Of a stretch of DNA of 64,000 nt, positions 17,517-27,177 are shown piece after piece. Position numbers and translations under genes: made by a program. How positions within the stretch are numbered: the first letter of the stretch is position 1; every line of letters begins with the position of its first letter. Below the pieces are notes generated by a model. That model ran no database searches and had not been told where the DNA came from. It saw only the letters and a list, made by a program, of their open reading frames with translations. Source of the DNA: an uncultured Oscillospiraceae bacterium (GTDB lineage: Bacteria > Bacillota > Clostridia > Oscillospirales > Oscillospiraceae); assembly GCA_934667095.1 (NCBI GenBank), contig CAKULE010000001.1, positions 62,001-126,000 on the forward strand. The letters run 5' to 3'.

Positions 17517-18303
17517 CGTCAGGAATGTGTACAAGACCTTCAACCCGGGTACCGTCAATGAAAAGACCGCCCTGAACGGCGTGGATCTCCACCTGAACGA
17601 GGGCGACTTCGTCACCGTTATCGGCGGCAACGGTGCGGGCAAGTCTACCCTGCTGAACGCCGTGGCGGGCGTGTGGCCTGTGGACAGCGGCAGCATTACC
17701 ATCGGCGGCGTGGATGTGACCCATATGCCGGAACACAAGCGGGCCAAATACATCGGCCGGGTGTTTCAGGATCCCATGATGGGCACCGCTGCCACCATGC
17801 AGATCGAGGAAAATCTGGCCCTTGCCAAGCGCAGGGGCGGCAGCCGAACCCTCCGCCCGGGCATCACCAAGGCGGAGCGGGAGGAATACCGGGAGCTGCT
17901 GAAGATCCTCGATCTGGGGCTGGAGGACCGGCTGACCTCCAAGGTGGGGCTGCTGTCCGGCGGCCAGCGCCAGGCGCTGACCCTGCTGATGGCCACGCTG
18001 CAGAAGCCCAAGCTGCTCCTGCTGGACGAGCACACCGCCGCCCTGGACCCCAAGACGGCGGCCAAGGTACTGGACGCCACGGAGCGTATCGTGGGCCGGG
18101 ACCACCTGACCACCCTGATGATCACCCACAACATGAAGGACGCCATCGTCCACGGCAACCGCCTCATCATGATGTATGAGGGCCGGGTGGCGCTGGATAT
18201 TGCCGGTGAGGACAAGAAGAAGCTCACCGTGGAGGACCTGCTGGCTAAGTTCGGTCAGGCCACGGGCTCCGACGAGGCGGACGACAAGTTGCTGTTGAGC
18301 TGA
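17509..18303 (+). CDS. ABC transporter ATP-binding protein
   Basis: Walker A is GGNGAGKST (about residue 42), the signature is LLSGGQRQAL (about 147), Walker B is LLLLDEHTAALD (about 170) and the switch His is in MITHNMKD. The Walker B region reads DEHTAALD in place of DEPTSALD, which is normal in the TrpZ-like group. I prefer ATG 17509 to the ATG at 17500 because AAGGGGG abuts the latter. The last ten codons are duplicated 178 bp downstream (see the repeat entry). Confidence 0.9.
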   Translation: MLDVRNVYKTFNPGTVNEKTALNGVDLHLNEGDFVTVIGGNGAGKSTLLNAVAGVWPVDSGSITIGGVDVTHMPEHKRAKYIGRVFQDPMMGTAATMQIEENLALAKRRGGSRTLRPGITKAEREEYRELLKILDLGLEDRLTSKVGLLSGGQRQALTLLMATLQKPKLLLLDEHTAALDPKTAAKVLDATERIVGRDHLTTLMITHNMKDAIVHGNRLIMMYEGRVALDIAGEDKKKLTVEDLLAKFGQATGSDEADDKLLLS

Positions 18304-18481
18304 CAGATTCGCTCCGCCGAGTCGCCGCGCAGCGGGCGGCGCGGATGCGCCGTACAAGTATTTTGCCGCAGGCAAAATCTTGGCGCAGGGCGAATTCACT
18401 TCGCCCGAGCAGGTCAAAAAATAGGGTTCCCGCCCGGCGGAAGCCAGGTGGGAGGCGGACGACAAGCTGCTGTTGAGCTGA
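18274..18481. repeat. 30-bp direct repeat flanking a 148-bp hairpin-rich insert
   Basis: The end of the ATPase gene (18274-18303) recurs at 18452-18481 with one mismatch (T/C at the sixteenth base). Only the second copy is joined directly to the terminator, so it may mark the original gene end. The 148 bp between (18304-18451) hold successive inverted repeats: CGCCGC/GCGGCG, ATTTTGCC-GCA-GGCAAAAT (18360-18378) and GGGCGAA-TTCAC-TTCGCCC (18388-18406). No open frame stands out. It looks like a small non-autonomous or REP-like element, inserted or captured by duplication. Confidence 0.7.
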
Positions 18482-18516
18482 AAAAATCCCCGCGGCACAC
18501 GCCGCGGGGATTTTTG
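18481..18516. terminator. Bidirectional terminator
   Basis: AAAAAATCCCCGCGGC-ACAC-GCCGCGGGGATTTTT is symmetrical, with A and T tracts on both sides, and serves the ABC importer operon (plus) and the HD-domain remnant (minus). Confidence 0.88.
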
Positions 18517-18519
18517 TGT

Positions 18520-18789
18520 TCAGATACCGAAGATGCTCCGGGTCAGGGACTTGCCGCTGTCCGTCCGCATGATTTTTGCGACAAAGCTCGCCACGTTTTC
18601 TTTGCTGTACCCGTTTTCGGAGGCGTTGGCGATGTAGTCCGCCTCGAGGATGTACTGGGTATCCGGGTCCGGCTGCTCCAGTTTGCCGATGGTTTTGGCG
18701 TAGGCCCAGACGCGGATAAGGTGGTCGATGTCGTGAATGTTTTCGTCGGAAAAGGCAATCATTTTTGCCATGATCTCTGCGATGTTCAT
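18520..18789 (-). pseudogene. HD-domain hydrolase gene with in-frame internal deletion
   Basis: The N-terminal part (MNIAEIMAKMIAFSD, HDIDHLIRVWAYAKTIG) and the C-terminal part (ADYIANASENGYSKENV) match the two ends of clostridial HD phosphohydrolases of about 165 residues. The metal-binding HD pair and the following HH region normally between them are missing. The join is at DTQYILE-ADYIAN, and both ends of the lost segment normally carry a QxxLE-like stretch, which suggests deletion by short homology. The 89-residue product should be catalytically dead. Start ATG 18789 follows AAGGGAG. The family match is from memory. Confidence 0.7.
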
Positions 18790-18904
18790 GGGCCGTGCTC
18801 CCTTGCTGGATTTTCCCTTCGGCATACCAGACTGTTCCGGCAAAGCCAAGTACGCCCCCCGGCGGATCTCCGCCGGGGGGCGCGCTTTTAGGGGACGATG
18901 AATG

Positions 18905-19441
18905 TTACATTCTCCAGAACCGGCCGGTGAAGCAGGCCCAGAGGATGAAGCCGATGCCCTGCAGGATGAGCAGGATGCCCACGATCCACGCCAGGGCTAC
19001 GGCGCCGGCCAGCGGGTCCGTCATGGAGACAAAGCCGGCAACGGTCAGCAGGATGCCCAGCGCCGTGAACCAGCCCCAGCCCTGCACGCCGAAGCGCCGC
19101 AGGTCAAAGGAGTTCACAAACCGGCTGATGCCGGAGAACACCAGCCACATGCCCAGAATGAAGGGGAGGGTCATGGAGGTGAACAGGTTGTTGGCCAGAA
19201 TGAAGATGGAGAGCAGCACGGTGAGGATGCCGTCCAGCAGGAACCAGCCGGAGCCGTACATCAGCCGGCCGCCGGCGGCGAAAATGACGATGTCGATGAT
19301 GCCGGAGAACATCATGGCCAGCCCCAGCAGGACGGACAGGCCGCTGAGGGTGGAGTCCGGGTTGGCGATGCACACCACGCCCATGACGATCAGGGCGATA
19401 CCGGCGAGGATCCAGAGCACACGGGTAGCAGTTTTATTCAT
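18905..19441 (-). CDS. HdeD-like (DUF308) membrane protein
   Basis: The 178-residue protein has six evenly spaced hydrophobic segments as three repeated two-helix units: ILAGIALIVMGVVCIANP, then LSVLLGLAMMFSGIIDI, and FILGMWLVFSGISRFVNSF further on. This is the DUF308 pattern of HdeD, an acid-resistance membrane protein in E. coli whose role in Firmicutes is unknown. It stands alone between hairpins. A stable hairpin (about 18857-18885, CCCCCCGGCGG/CCGCCGGGGGG) follows it but lacks a good T-tract on this strand. Confidence 0.85.
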   Translation of the reverse strand: MNKTATRVLWILAGIALIVMGVVCIANPDSTLSGLSVLLGLAMMFSGIIDIVIFAAGGRLMYGSGWFLLDGILTVLLSIFILANNLFTSMTLPFILGMWLVFSGISRFVNSFDLRRFGVQGWGWFTALGILLTVAGFVSMTDPLAGAVALAWIVGILLILQGIGFILWACFTGRFWRM

Positions 19442-19473
19442 AAAAGCATCTTCCTTCCAAAATACCGGGAGTA

Positions 19474-19504
19474 AAACAGCCCCCGCAGGTGCGGGGGCTG
19501 TTTT
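19474..19504. terminator. Terminator between hsp20 and hdeD-like gene
   Basis: AAAACAGCCCCCGC-AGGT-GCGGGGGCTGTTTT is symmetrical and directly follows the hsp20 stop on the minus strand. Confidence 0.85.
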
Positions 19505-19514
19505 CTATTGCAGG

Positions 19515-19958
19515 TCACTCGATGGCGATGGTCGAGGTCTTGGGCAGGGCCTTGTGCTCCACCTTGGGGATGGACAGGCGGAGAATGCCGTCCTCAAACT
19601 TGGCGGAGACCTCACCGGGCTCTACGTCCTCGCCGACGTAGAAGCTGCGGCTGCAGGAGCCGGCGTACCGCTCCTGACGGATGTAGCGGCCCTTTTTATC
19701 GGTCTCGTCCTTGTCGAGGCCCTTGGCGGCCTGAATGGTCAGGCAGCCGTTCTTCAGCTCCACGCTGACCTCGTCCTTCTTGAAGCCGGGGAGATCGACA
19801 TCCAGCTCATAGCTGTCCTCGGTCTCGCGCACATCGGTCTTCATCAGGTTCTTGGCGTGCTTGCCGTACAGCGGGCCGCGGCCCTGAGGGATCATCATGG
19901 CAAAGGGATCGGAGAAGAAATCATCGAACAGGTTCTCACTGAAAATGCTGGGTAACAT
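19515..19958 (-). CDS. Hsp20/alpha-crystallin family small heat-shock protein
   Basis: This is an ATP-independent holdase that binds unfolding proteins. A short N-terminal arm (SIFSENLFDDFFSDPF) precedes the alpha-crystallin domain (residues about 40-135) with DVRETEDSYELDVDLPGF and the typical AKFEDGILRLSIPK close to the end. The 147-residue length is standard. GGAGGCTTTTCT precedes the ATG. The promoter overlaps a CIRCE operator, so HrcA repression and heat induction are predicted. Confidence 0.94.
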   Translation of the reverse strand: MLPSIFSENLFDDFFSDPFAMMIPQGRGPLYGKHAKNLMKTDVRETEDSYELDVDLPGFKKDEVSVELKNGCLTIQAAKGLDKDETDKKGRYIRQERYAGSCSRSFYVGEDVEPGEVSAKFEDGILRLSIPKVEHKALPKTSTIAIE

Positions 19959-20056
19959 AGAAAAGCCTCCATTCGTCTGCGTTGTTACCGCATATAAAAT
20001 ACGTTTTGCGACCCTCGGGTGGGGACCTCTGATCCCCTCTCCCTTGGATCGTCTCC

Positions 20057-20098
20057 ATCATAGCACGAAAATTAGCACTGTCAATAGGAGAGTGCTAA
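20057..20098 (-). promoter_or_regulatory. CIRCE operator over the hsp20 promoter
   Basis: TTAGCACTG-9 nt-GAGTGCTAA (20072-20098) matches CIRCE with a single mismatch in one arm. On the minus strand the -35 TTGACA (20084-20079) starts in the CIRCE spacer and runs into one arm; TATGAT (20062-20057) lies 16 nt further on. HrcA binding would occlude the -35 box. Confidence 0.92.
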
Positions 20099-20239
20099 TG
20101 TTAACAAAGGAAATAATGTTTGTTCACAAATTATCCGATTTTTCCTGCGGTTACGGGCCGGAAAGTGATTGTAAAAAACGGAGGTGACGGGCGGGAAGCC
20201 TTAGAGCCATCTGCGCTCCCGGTCCTTGAAAGGCGAAAA

Positions 20240-20276
20240 GAGCCCTCCGCCGCCGGCGGAGGGCTCTGAAAATTCG
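20240..20276 (-). terminator. Intrinsic terminator of glnS
   Basis: AGAGCCCTCCGCC-GGC-GGCGGAGGGCTCT followed by TTTT on the minus strand, just past the glnS stop. The remaining stretch 20100-20239 contains no gene that I can see. Confidence 0.85.
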
Positions 20277-20283
20277 GGGTGTG

Positions 20284-21969
<1,686 letters not shown>

Positions 21970-22004
21970 GTGGTTCCACTCCTTACAGTAAAATTAACTT
22001 TATT

Positions 22005-22033
22005 ATTATAATGGATGCTGCAGGGAATTTCAA
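22005..22033 (-). promoter_or_regulatory. Promoter of glnS
   Basis: On the minus strand TTGAAA (22033-22028), a 17-nt spacer and TATAAT (22010-22005). The promoter lies in the 80-bp gap after sfsA. Confidence 0.8.
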
Positions 22034-22049
22034 CTGGCAATTTGGGTGC

Positions 22050-22730
22050 TTACAGGACCACGGGCACCGGCCGGGTGACGGCCAGGGTGTCCGGCGTGAC
22101 GGCGCACTCCATGGCCAGCACCAGCACCCCTGCGGCGGCGGCCGCCCGCAGGGCCTCGCCGAAGGCGGGGTGGGTGTCGTCATTGGGGGAGAACCGCTTC
22201 ATACCCTCCATTTGGAGGATGAAGCACACCGCCGCCTCGTACCCTTCTGTCCGGCAGGCGGCCAGTTCCCGCAGATGCTTCACGCCCCGCTCCGTAGGGG
22301 CGTCGGGAAAGCGGGCCGACCCGCCGTCCTCCAGTGTGCAGCCCTTTACCTCCGCGAAGCCCCGGCGGTCCCCAGCCTCCCAGTAAAAGTCGAACCGGGA
22401 GGAGCCCCAGGTGACCTCCGGCTTCAGCCGGGTGAGCCCGGGCACGAAGCCGCCGGCCAGCGCCCACTCGGCGAACACCCTGTTGGGGGCCTGGGCGTCC
22501 ATGTTGATGAGCAGCCCGGCCTTGTCCACGGCGATGAGGTCGTACTTTGTTTTGCGGGCGGGGTTGGTCCCCTCCGCTAGCCAGACCGTCCGGCCGGGCA
22601 GGAGAAGCTCTTTACACCGGCCGGTGTTCTTGACGTGGACGGTCTCCGTCCGCCCGTCCAGCTCCACATGAGCGATGAAGCGGTTGGGCCGGTCGAGGAA
22701 GACTGCCGGATGGATGCGGTCATATTTCAT
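22050..22730 (-). CDS. sfsA: SfsA family DNA/RNA nuclease-like protein
   Basis: The 226-residue product matches SfsA: N-terminal RPNRFIAHVELDG with OB-fold character, HVKNTGRCKELLLPG, then the nuclease-like core RFDFYWE, GFAEVKGCTLE (the E-x-K pair) and FPDAPTERGVKHLREL. SfsA was named for sugar fermentation stimulation and binds nucleic acid; its physiological role is unclear. It is divergent from the DUF1643 gene and followed by glnS on the same strand. Confidence 0.92.
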   Translation of the reverse strand: MKYDRIHPAVFLDRPNRFIAHVELDGRTETVHVKNTGRCKELLLPGRTVWLAEGTNPARKTKYDLIAVDKAGLLINMDAQAPNRVFAEWALAGGFVPGLTRLKPEVTWGSSRFDFYWEAGDRRGFAEVKGCTLEDGGSARFPDAPTERGVKHLRELAACRTEGYEAAVCFILQMEGMKRFSPNDDTHPAFGEALRAAAAAGVLVLAMECAVTPDTLAVTRPVPVVL

Positions 22731-22796
22731 TGGACAACCCCTGCCTTGTGTGGTATCGTGTCAGTATAACCGATTTTTCGCAGGGAGGCAACTGCT

Positions 22797-23432
22797 ATGG
22801 GACACGTTCCGTCTGGGGATACCGCCGTGCTGGAGCTGGTGCGCTTTGAGGACGCGCTGGCCGCCGCAGAGCGGCCAAACCCCGATTATGACATTACAAA
22901 ATGGATATACACGCCGAATTATTACTCGGAGTATCGTTACATTCTGGGCACCCGGGGGGAAAAGCCCCTGATCTGCGTGGGCATCAATCCCTCCACTGCC
23001 GCGCCGGACGATCTGGACAACACCCTCAAGTCCGTGGAGCGTGTGGCCCGCTTCAACGGGTACGACAGCTTCCTCATGTTCAACGTCTACGCCCAGCGGG
23101 CCACTGACCCGGACGACATGGAGCGCGCCTGCAACGCCGCCCTCCACGCAGAGAACATGAAGGCCTTTGACTATGTACTCTCCCTGTCGCCGGCGCCGGC
23201 GGTGTGGGCCGCGTGGGGCACGGTGATCGAGAAGCGGGATTACCTGCCCGCCTGCGTGCGGGACATGATCGCCCTGGGGGAGGTCCGGGGGGCCCGGTGG
23301 TACTCCGCCGGGAAGCGGTCCAAGAAGGGCCACCCCCACCACCCCCTGTATCTGCGGAAGGACAGCCTGCTGGAGCCCTTCGACGTAGCGGGGTATCTGG
23401 ACTGCCTGGCGGAGAGCTCAAAACGTGGATGA
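22797..23432 (+). CDS. DUF1643 domain protein
   Basis: This 211-residue soluble protein matches DUF1643 through YRYILGTRGEKPLICVGINPSTA, DNTLKSVERVARFNGYDSFLMFNVYAQRA and the Trp/Gly strand VWAAWGTVIEKRDYL. The domain is widespread in Firmicutes, sometimes beside mobile elements, and has no established activity. The ATG follows GCAGGGAGG and a terminator closes the gene. Confidence 0.85.
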   Translation: MGHVPSGDTAVLELVRFEDALAAAERPNPDYDITKWIYTPNYYSEYRYILGTRGEKPLICVGINPSTAAPDDLDNTLKSVERVARFNGYDSFLMFNVYAQRATDPDDMERACNAALHAENMKAFDYVLSLSPAPAVWAAWGTVIEKRDYLPACVRDMIALGEVRGARWYSAGKRSKKGHPHHPLYLRKDSLLEPFDVAGYLDCLAESSKRG

Positions 23433-23454
23433 GGGATAGTACACGATCAGAACA

Positions 23455-23486
23455 GAGGAGGCTGCCGACGGGCAGCCTCCTTTTTG
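23455..23486 (+). terminator. Intrinsic terminator after DUF1643 gene
   Basis: AGGAGGCTGCC-GACG-GGCAGCCTCCTTTTT. Confidence 0.9.
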
Positions 23487-23608
23487 TGCACCCGGGCTGC
23501 ACATCAGTGTGCCCAAAGCGTTCTTTACTTCTGGGGCGGGGGATTTTAGTATAGAATTATCAAACCCGCATGGCAGAATACGTTGGCGGGACACGAGGAG
23601 GAATTGTT

Positions 23609-24523
23609 TTGAAGCTGCTTACTTATCAATATCGCTTTTTCGGCCCCCGGGCGGGACTGAAGCAGGAGGACCGGGTGGTGGATCTGACTGCCCTGCTGGG
23701 CGCGGACCGCGTCATCACCGATGTGGGCACCCTGCTGCGCCGGTATGACGACCCGTTGACCACCATCTGGGCGGCCCTGGCCGACCGGCAGGAGCTTCCC
23801 TGGCTGCCGCTGAGTGAGGTGACCCTCTGCCCGCCCATTCCGGAGCCGCCCTGCGTGCGGGACTCCAGCCTTTTTGAGGCGCACTCCAATGGCGTGAGCA
23901 AGAGCAACGCTCACTCCACCCCGAAGATCTGGTATGAGCGGCCCATCTATTTCTACGAAACCACCCACGGCATCACCGGCCCGGAGGCGGAGATTACCCG
24001 CAAGTCCGGCTCTGTGACCCTGGATTACGAGGCGGAGCTGGCCGTGGTGATCGGCAAGGGGGGCAAAAACGTCAGCGCCGAGGACGCACTGGACCACATT
24101 TTCGGCGTGATGATCTATAACGACTGGACGGACCGGGCCATCGGCGGCGCCGAGGTGGGGTTCCTGGGAATGCACAAGAGTAAGGACTTTGCCGCCGGCA
24201 TGGGCCCCTGGATCGTTACCATGGACGAGCTGGCCGACCGCTGGAACGGTGGAAAGCTGGATCTGAAGGTGGACGCCTGGGTCAACGGCGTGCACACCAC
24301 GGATTCCCGCACGGGCAGTATGTACTGGTCCGTGCCCCAGCTGCTGGAGGTGGTGACCCAGGACTCCGCCGTGGAGCCGGGGGACATCATCGGCCTGGGC
24401 ACTGTGGGCACCGGCTGCCTGGCGGAGAGCGGAGGGAAGTTCCCCTTCCTGCAGGACGGCGACACCGTGGAGATCCAGGTCGAGGGGATCGGCACGCTGC
24501 GCCAGCACGTCAAGCGGGCATAA
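23609..24523 (+). CDS. Fumarylacetoacetate hydrolase family protein
   Basis: Members cleave or decarboxylate acylpyruvates and beta-diketo acids using a divalent metal. The catalytic domain starts around residue 95 (TPKIWYERPIYFYE) and has the metal-ligand pattern in LDYEAELAVVIG (Glu-x-Glu) and IYNDWTDR (Asp), followed by KSKDFAAGMGPWIV and LGTVGTGCLAE. I chose TTG 23609 because CGAGGAGGAATTGTT gives an ideal ribosome site and the product then begins MKLLTYQY; the frame extends upstream to ATG 23570 without a site. It lies convergent to two MFS genes in what looks like a catabolic island. Confidence 0.87.
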   Translation: MKLLTYQYRFFGPRAGLKQEDRVVDLTALLGADRVITDVGTLLRRYDDPLTTIWAALADRQELPWLPLSEVTLCPPIPEPPCVRDSSLFEAHSNGVSKSNAHSTPKIWYERPIYFYETTHGITGPEAEITRKSGSVTLDYEAELAVVIGKGGKNVSAEDALDHIFGVMIYNDWTDRAIGGAEVGFLGMHKSKDFAAGMGPWIVTMDELADRWNGGKLDLKVDAWVNGVHTTDSRTGSMYWSVPQLLEVVTQDSAVEPGDIIGLGTVGTGCLAESGGKFPFLQDGDTVEIQVEGIGTLRQHVKRA

Positions 24524-24531
24524 CAGAGAAG

Positions 24532-24566
24532 AAAAAGGCCCCGCCTCACTGAGGCGGGGCCTTTCT
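24532..24566. terminator. Bidirectional terminator between FAH gene and MFS operon
   Basis: AAAAAGGCCCCGCCTCA-CTG-AGGCGGGGCCTTTCT serves both converging units. Confidence 0.88.
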
Positions 24567-24572
24567 GCGCGG

Positions 24573-25829
24573 TTAAGCTGCGGCGCCCGGCGCGGCGCGG
24601 TAGTTGAAGTTGGAGAGCAGGATCAGCACCAGCGCGGCGGCGGAGATGAGTCCCCACACCAGGTAGACCCGCGCGTAGGAGCCGGACAGGGAGACGATGG
24701 TGCCGATGAGCAGGTAGCACAGGTTGCGGATCAGACTGCAGCCGGTAAAAAGCACCGACCAGACGTGGGCGTAGTTGGCCCGGCCGTACTGGCTCACCAG
24801 GGTGGAGGCCATTAGGTTGGCATTGGCGCCGCCGCTGGCCATGGCCAGCCACAGGGGGATGAAGAAGAGAGCATGGGTTTCCCGCAGAAGAAAAGCCCCC
24901 AGATAGCCCACCACATACAGCCCGGCGAAGAGGATGCTTGCGGCCCGGGTACCGCATTTGGAGTCGATCATGCCGATGAGGAAGCTGCCGGCCAGGGACA
25001 CCAGGCTGGTCAGCGACATGAGTCCGACCGCGGCCACAGGGGAGCAGCCCCGCTCGATCATGTAGGGAACAAAGGCGGTGATGCCGCCGGTAGTGGCGAT
25101 AAAGAGCAGGCCGAAGCCGAAGATGAAGCACAGGCCATCCTTGGACAGGAGAAGCTGCCGGGCAGTCCAGTCCTTCCGGGCGGCTCCGCCGCCGAAGGTG
25201 GCCCGTTCCGCATCACTGACGGGCAGATTGTCGGGCAGCAGCCCGCACTGCTCCGGCGTTTCCACGATCCACTTGAGGGAGATCAGACCTAGCAGGGCGA
25301 TAACCGCAGCCAGAATGTAGCAGACGTTGGTGAAGCCGATCTTGGGGCTGTAGACCGTGATGAACAGGACGGAGGTGAAGGAGGCTGCCATCATGCCGGC
25401 GGTGGTGATGCCCATGACCCAGCCCTTTTTCCGTGGGAACCAGTTGGTGATGAGGGCATTGGTGGCGGTGAAGCTGTACCCGTTGTACAGTCCCTGGCTG
25501 ATGGCCGACCACAGAATGTAGACGCCCAGGGTGTGCCCATTGCCCAGGATGCACAGGCCGATGGCCGTACCCACGCAGCTGAAGGCGGTGATGACCCGGA
25601 CGCCGTGCTTCATGACCCAGCGGCCGATGAGAAAGGTCATGGCCACTGACAGAAAGCCGCCGGCGGTGTTCACCGACGTGACGGCAGAGGCGTCCAGCCC
25701 GGTCATGCCGCAGTACTGGGTGACGATGACGCTCAGCCCGCCGCCGATGAGGGTGCCGTAGATCCAATACATGAGGAAAGAATGTACCACCATGGAATAG
25801 CCGAGCAGAAAAGAGTTCCGTTGTTTCAT
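24573..25829 (-). CDS. MFS transporter, first of two
   Basis: A 418-residue carrier with twelve predicted membrane segments. The loop 2-3 motif is a variant (GRWVMKHGVRV), and NWFPRKKGWVMGI between segments 4 and 5 recalls OFA/monocarboxylate-type carriers that move organic acids. The substrate is not evident. It is the last gene of a minus-strand unit with the cyclase-family gene and a second MFS gene, so it may import the substrate or export a product. Ribosome site AAGGAGCACTCACAGC. Confidence 0.88.
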   Translation of the reverse strand: MKQRNSFLLGYSMVVHSFLMYWIYGTLIGGGLSVIVTQYCGMTGLDASAVTSVNTAGGFLSVAMTFLIGRWVMKHGVRVITAFSCVGTAIGLCILGNGHTLGVYILWSAISQGLYNGYSFTATNALITNWFPRKKGWVMGITTAGMMAASFTSVLFITVYSPKIGFTNVCYILAAVIALLGLISLKWIVETPEQCGLLPDNLPVSDAERATFGGGAARKDWTARQLLLSKDGLCFIFGFGLLFIATTGGITAFVPYMIERGCSPVAAVGLMSLTSLVSLAGSFLIGMIDSKCGTRAASILFAGLYVVGYLGAFLLRETHALFFIPLWLAMASGGANANLMASTLVSQYGRANYAHVWSVLFTGCSLIRNLCYLLIGTIVSLSGSYARVYLVWGLISAAALVLILLSNFNYRAAPGAAA

Positions 25830-25883
25830 GCTGTGAGTGCTCCTTCCGGTGAGATGGGATGCCCGGAGATGGGGAAAACGCGT

Positions 25884-25901
25884 CCTGCCCCGCGGGGCAG
25901 G
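25884..25901. repeat. 18-bp perfect palindrome between the two MFS genes
   Basis: CCTGCCCCGCGGGGCAGG is fully self-complementary and sits in the 103-bp gap. It may be an RNA stem that punctuates the operon; there is no T-tract. Confidence 0.55.
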
Positions 25902-25932
25902 ATCCTACCTGCGCCCGCGGGGGAGGAAGAGC

Positions 25933-27150
25933 TTAGCCGGAGATCTTCTCCGTGCCCTTGAGCTTTTGGGTGGCGATGGCAAAGACAGACAGAGCGGCGC
26001 AGAGAATGGCACCGAAGATGTAGCGGGTGTAGATGGTGCCGCCCATCTTGGCCACCACGGAGGTGACGAGATAGGGAGTCAAGAAGTTGCCCAGCACGTT
26101 GGCAGCGTTGAAGTAGGAGAAGCCCTTGGCGGCAGCGTCCTTCTCCAGGGTGATGGGGAGGAAGACGAAGCTTGCGGACTTGAAAATGCCGAAGCCGAAG
26201 CCGATGACGGCGGTGGCCAGGAAGATCAGCCACAGCAGGCTGGCGCTGGAGCAGGCGGAGAGCATGAACAGGCCCAAGGCCATCAGCACGATACCACCGG
26301 TCATGCAGGGCTTGCCGAACTTGCGGCAGATGGGCTTCATGAGTGCGGCAGCCAGCACGTTGAGGCCGGCGAACACAAAGGAGCCGTAGCTGGCCATCTG
26401 GGCGTAGTTGCTGAACTCCAGCCCGCGGAACAGCTGGGAGGCGTTGCTCTGATACACCATCCAGCACAGGCCGGCGAAGAAGGCTTCGATGACCCAGCAG
26501 ATGAGGGCGGGGGACCAAACCTTGACCTTTTTGCCGCTCTGTGCCGCGGCGGGATCGGGCCGGCGGATCTCCTCCTTGGGCTGTAAGATGATGGTGATGA
26601 TCATGACCGGGATGGTCAGCAGGAAGACCCAGTAGACGCAGGGCCAGTCGATGGTTACCAGCAGGCCGCCGATCAAGGGGAAGACTACGCTGCCGATGGT
26701 GGCGGCCACGGAGTTCTGGGCGTTCATCCGCACCAGCTCGCTGCCCTCAAAGTGGTTGGCGATGTTGATGCCGTTGAGCGGGGTGATAAGGCCCATGCCG
26801 ACGCCGATAAGCACGCTGGACACAAACAGCAGGGGCACGCTGGTCTTGGCGCAGAAATAACCCAACACGCCGCCGGCCAGGGTGCACAGCAGGGTGAGGA
26901 TGGAGATGCTCTTCAGCGTCATCCGCTTGACCAGCCAGATGCACATGAGGGAGCCGACCACGGCCATGCCGGTGGTGGTGGAGAAGATGAGCTGAATGGT
27001 GGAAACGGGGTAGGTGGGATAGGTCTTGATGAGATCCGCGATGATGAGCGAGATCACGTTTTTGGACAGCGCCAGCGCATTCAGCGACAGGATTGCAATG
27101 GCGATGCGCGCTTGAAGGACTGTGCGCTTACCGTTGGTTGCAGCGGTCAT
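25933..27150 (-). CDS. MFS transporter, second of two
   Basis: A 405-residue carrier with twelve predicted segments; the cytoplasmic loop 2-3 has KRMTLKSISIL and the segment 5-6 region has GLITPLNGINIANHFEG. It differs clearly from its MFS neighbour, so the two are not a recent duplication and may carry different compounds. It lies 27 bp downstream of the cyclase-family gene, with TAGGAGGAATTATCATC before the ATG. Confidence 0.88.
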   Translation of the reverse strand: MTAATNGKRTVLQARIAIAILSLNALALSKNVISLIIADLIKTYPTYPVSTIQLIFSTTTGMAVVGSLMCIWLVKRMTLKSISILTLLCTLAGGVLGYFCAKTSVPLLFVSSVLIGVGMGLITPLNGINIANHFEGSELVRMNAQNSVAATIGSVVFPLIGGLLVTIDWPCVYWVFLLTIPVMIITIILQPKEEIRRPDPAAAQSGKKVKVWSPALICWVIEAFFAGLCWMVYQSNASQLFRGLEFSNYAQMASYGSFVFAGLNVLAAALMKPICRKFGKPCMTGGIVLMALGLFMLSACSSASLLWLIFLATAVIGFGFGIFKSASFVFLPITLEKDAAAKGFSYFNAANVLGNFLTPYLVTSVVAKMGGTIYTRYIFGAILCAALSVFAIATQKLKGTEKISG

Positions 27151-27177
27151 GATGATAATTCCTCCTATACTCTCTTG

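Noticed and set aside
18304..18451. An insertion sequence or transposase gene
   Set aside because: No open frame or transposase motif; only short inverted repeats, so I list it as a repeat element.
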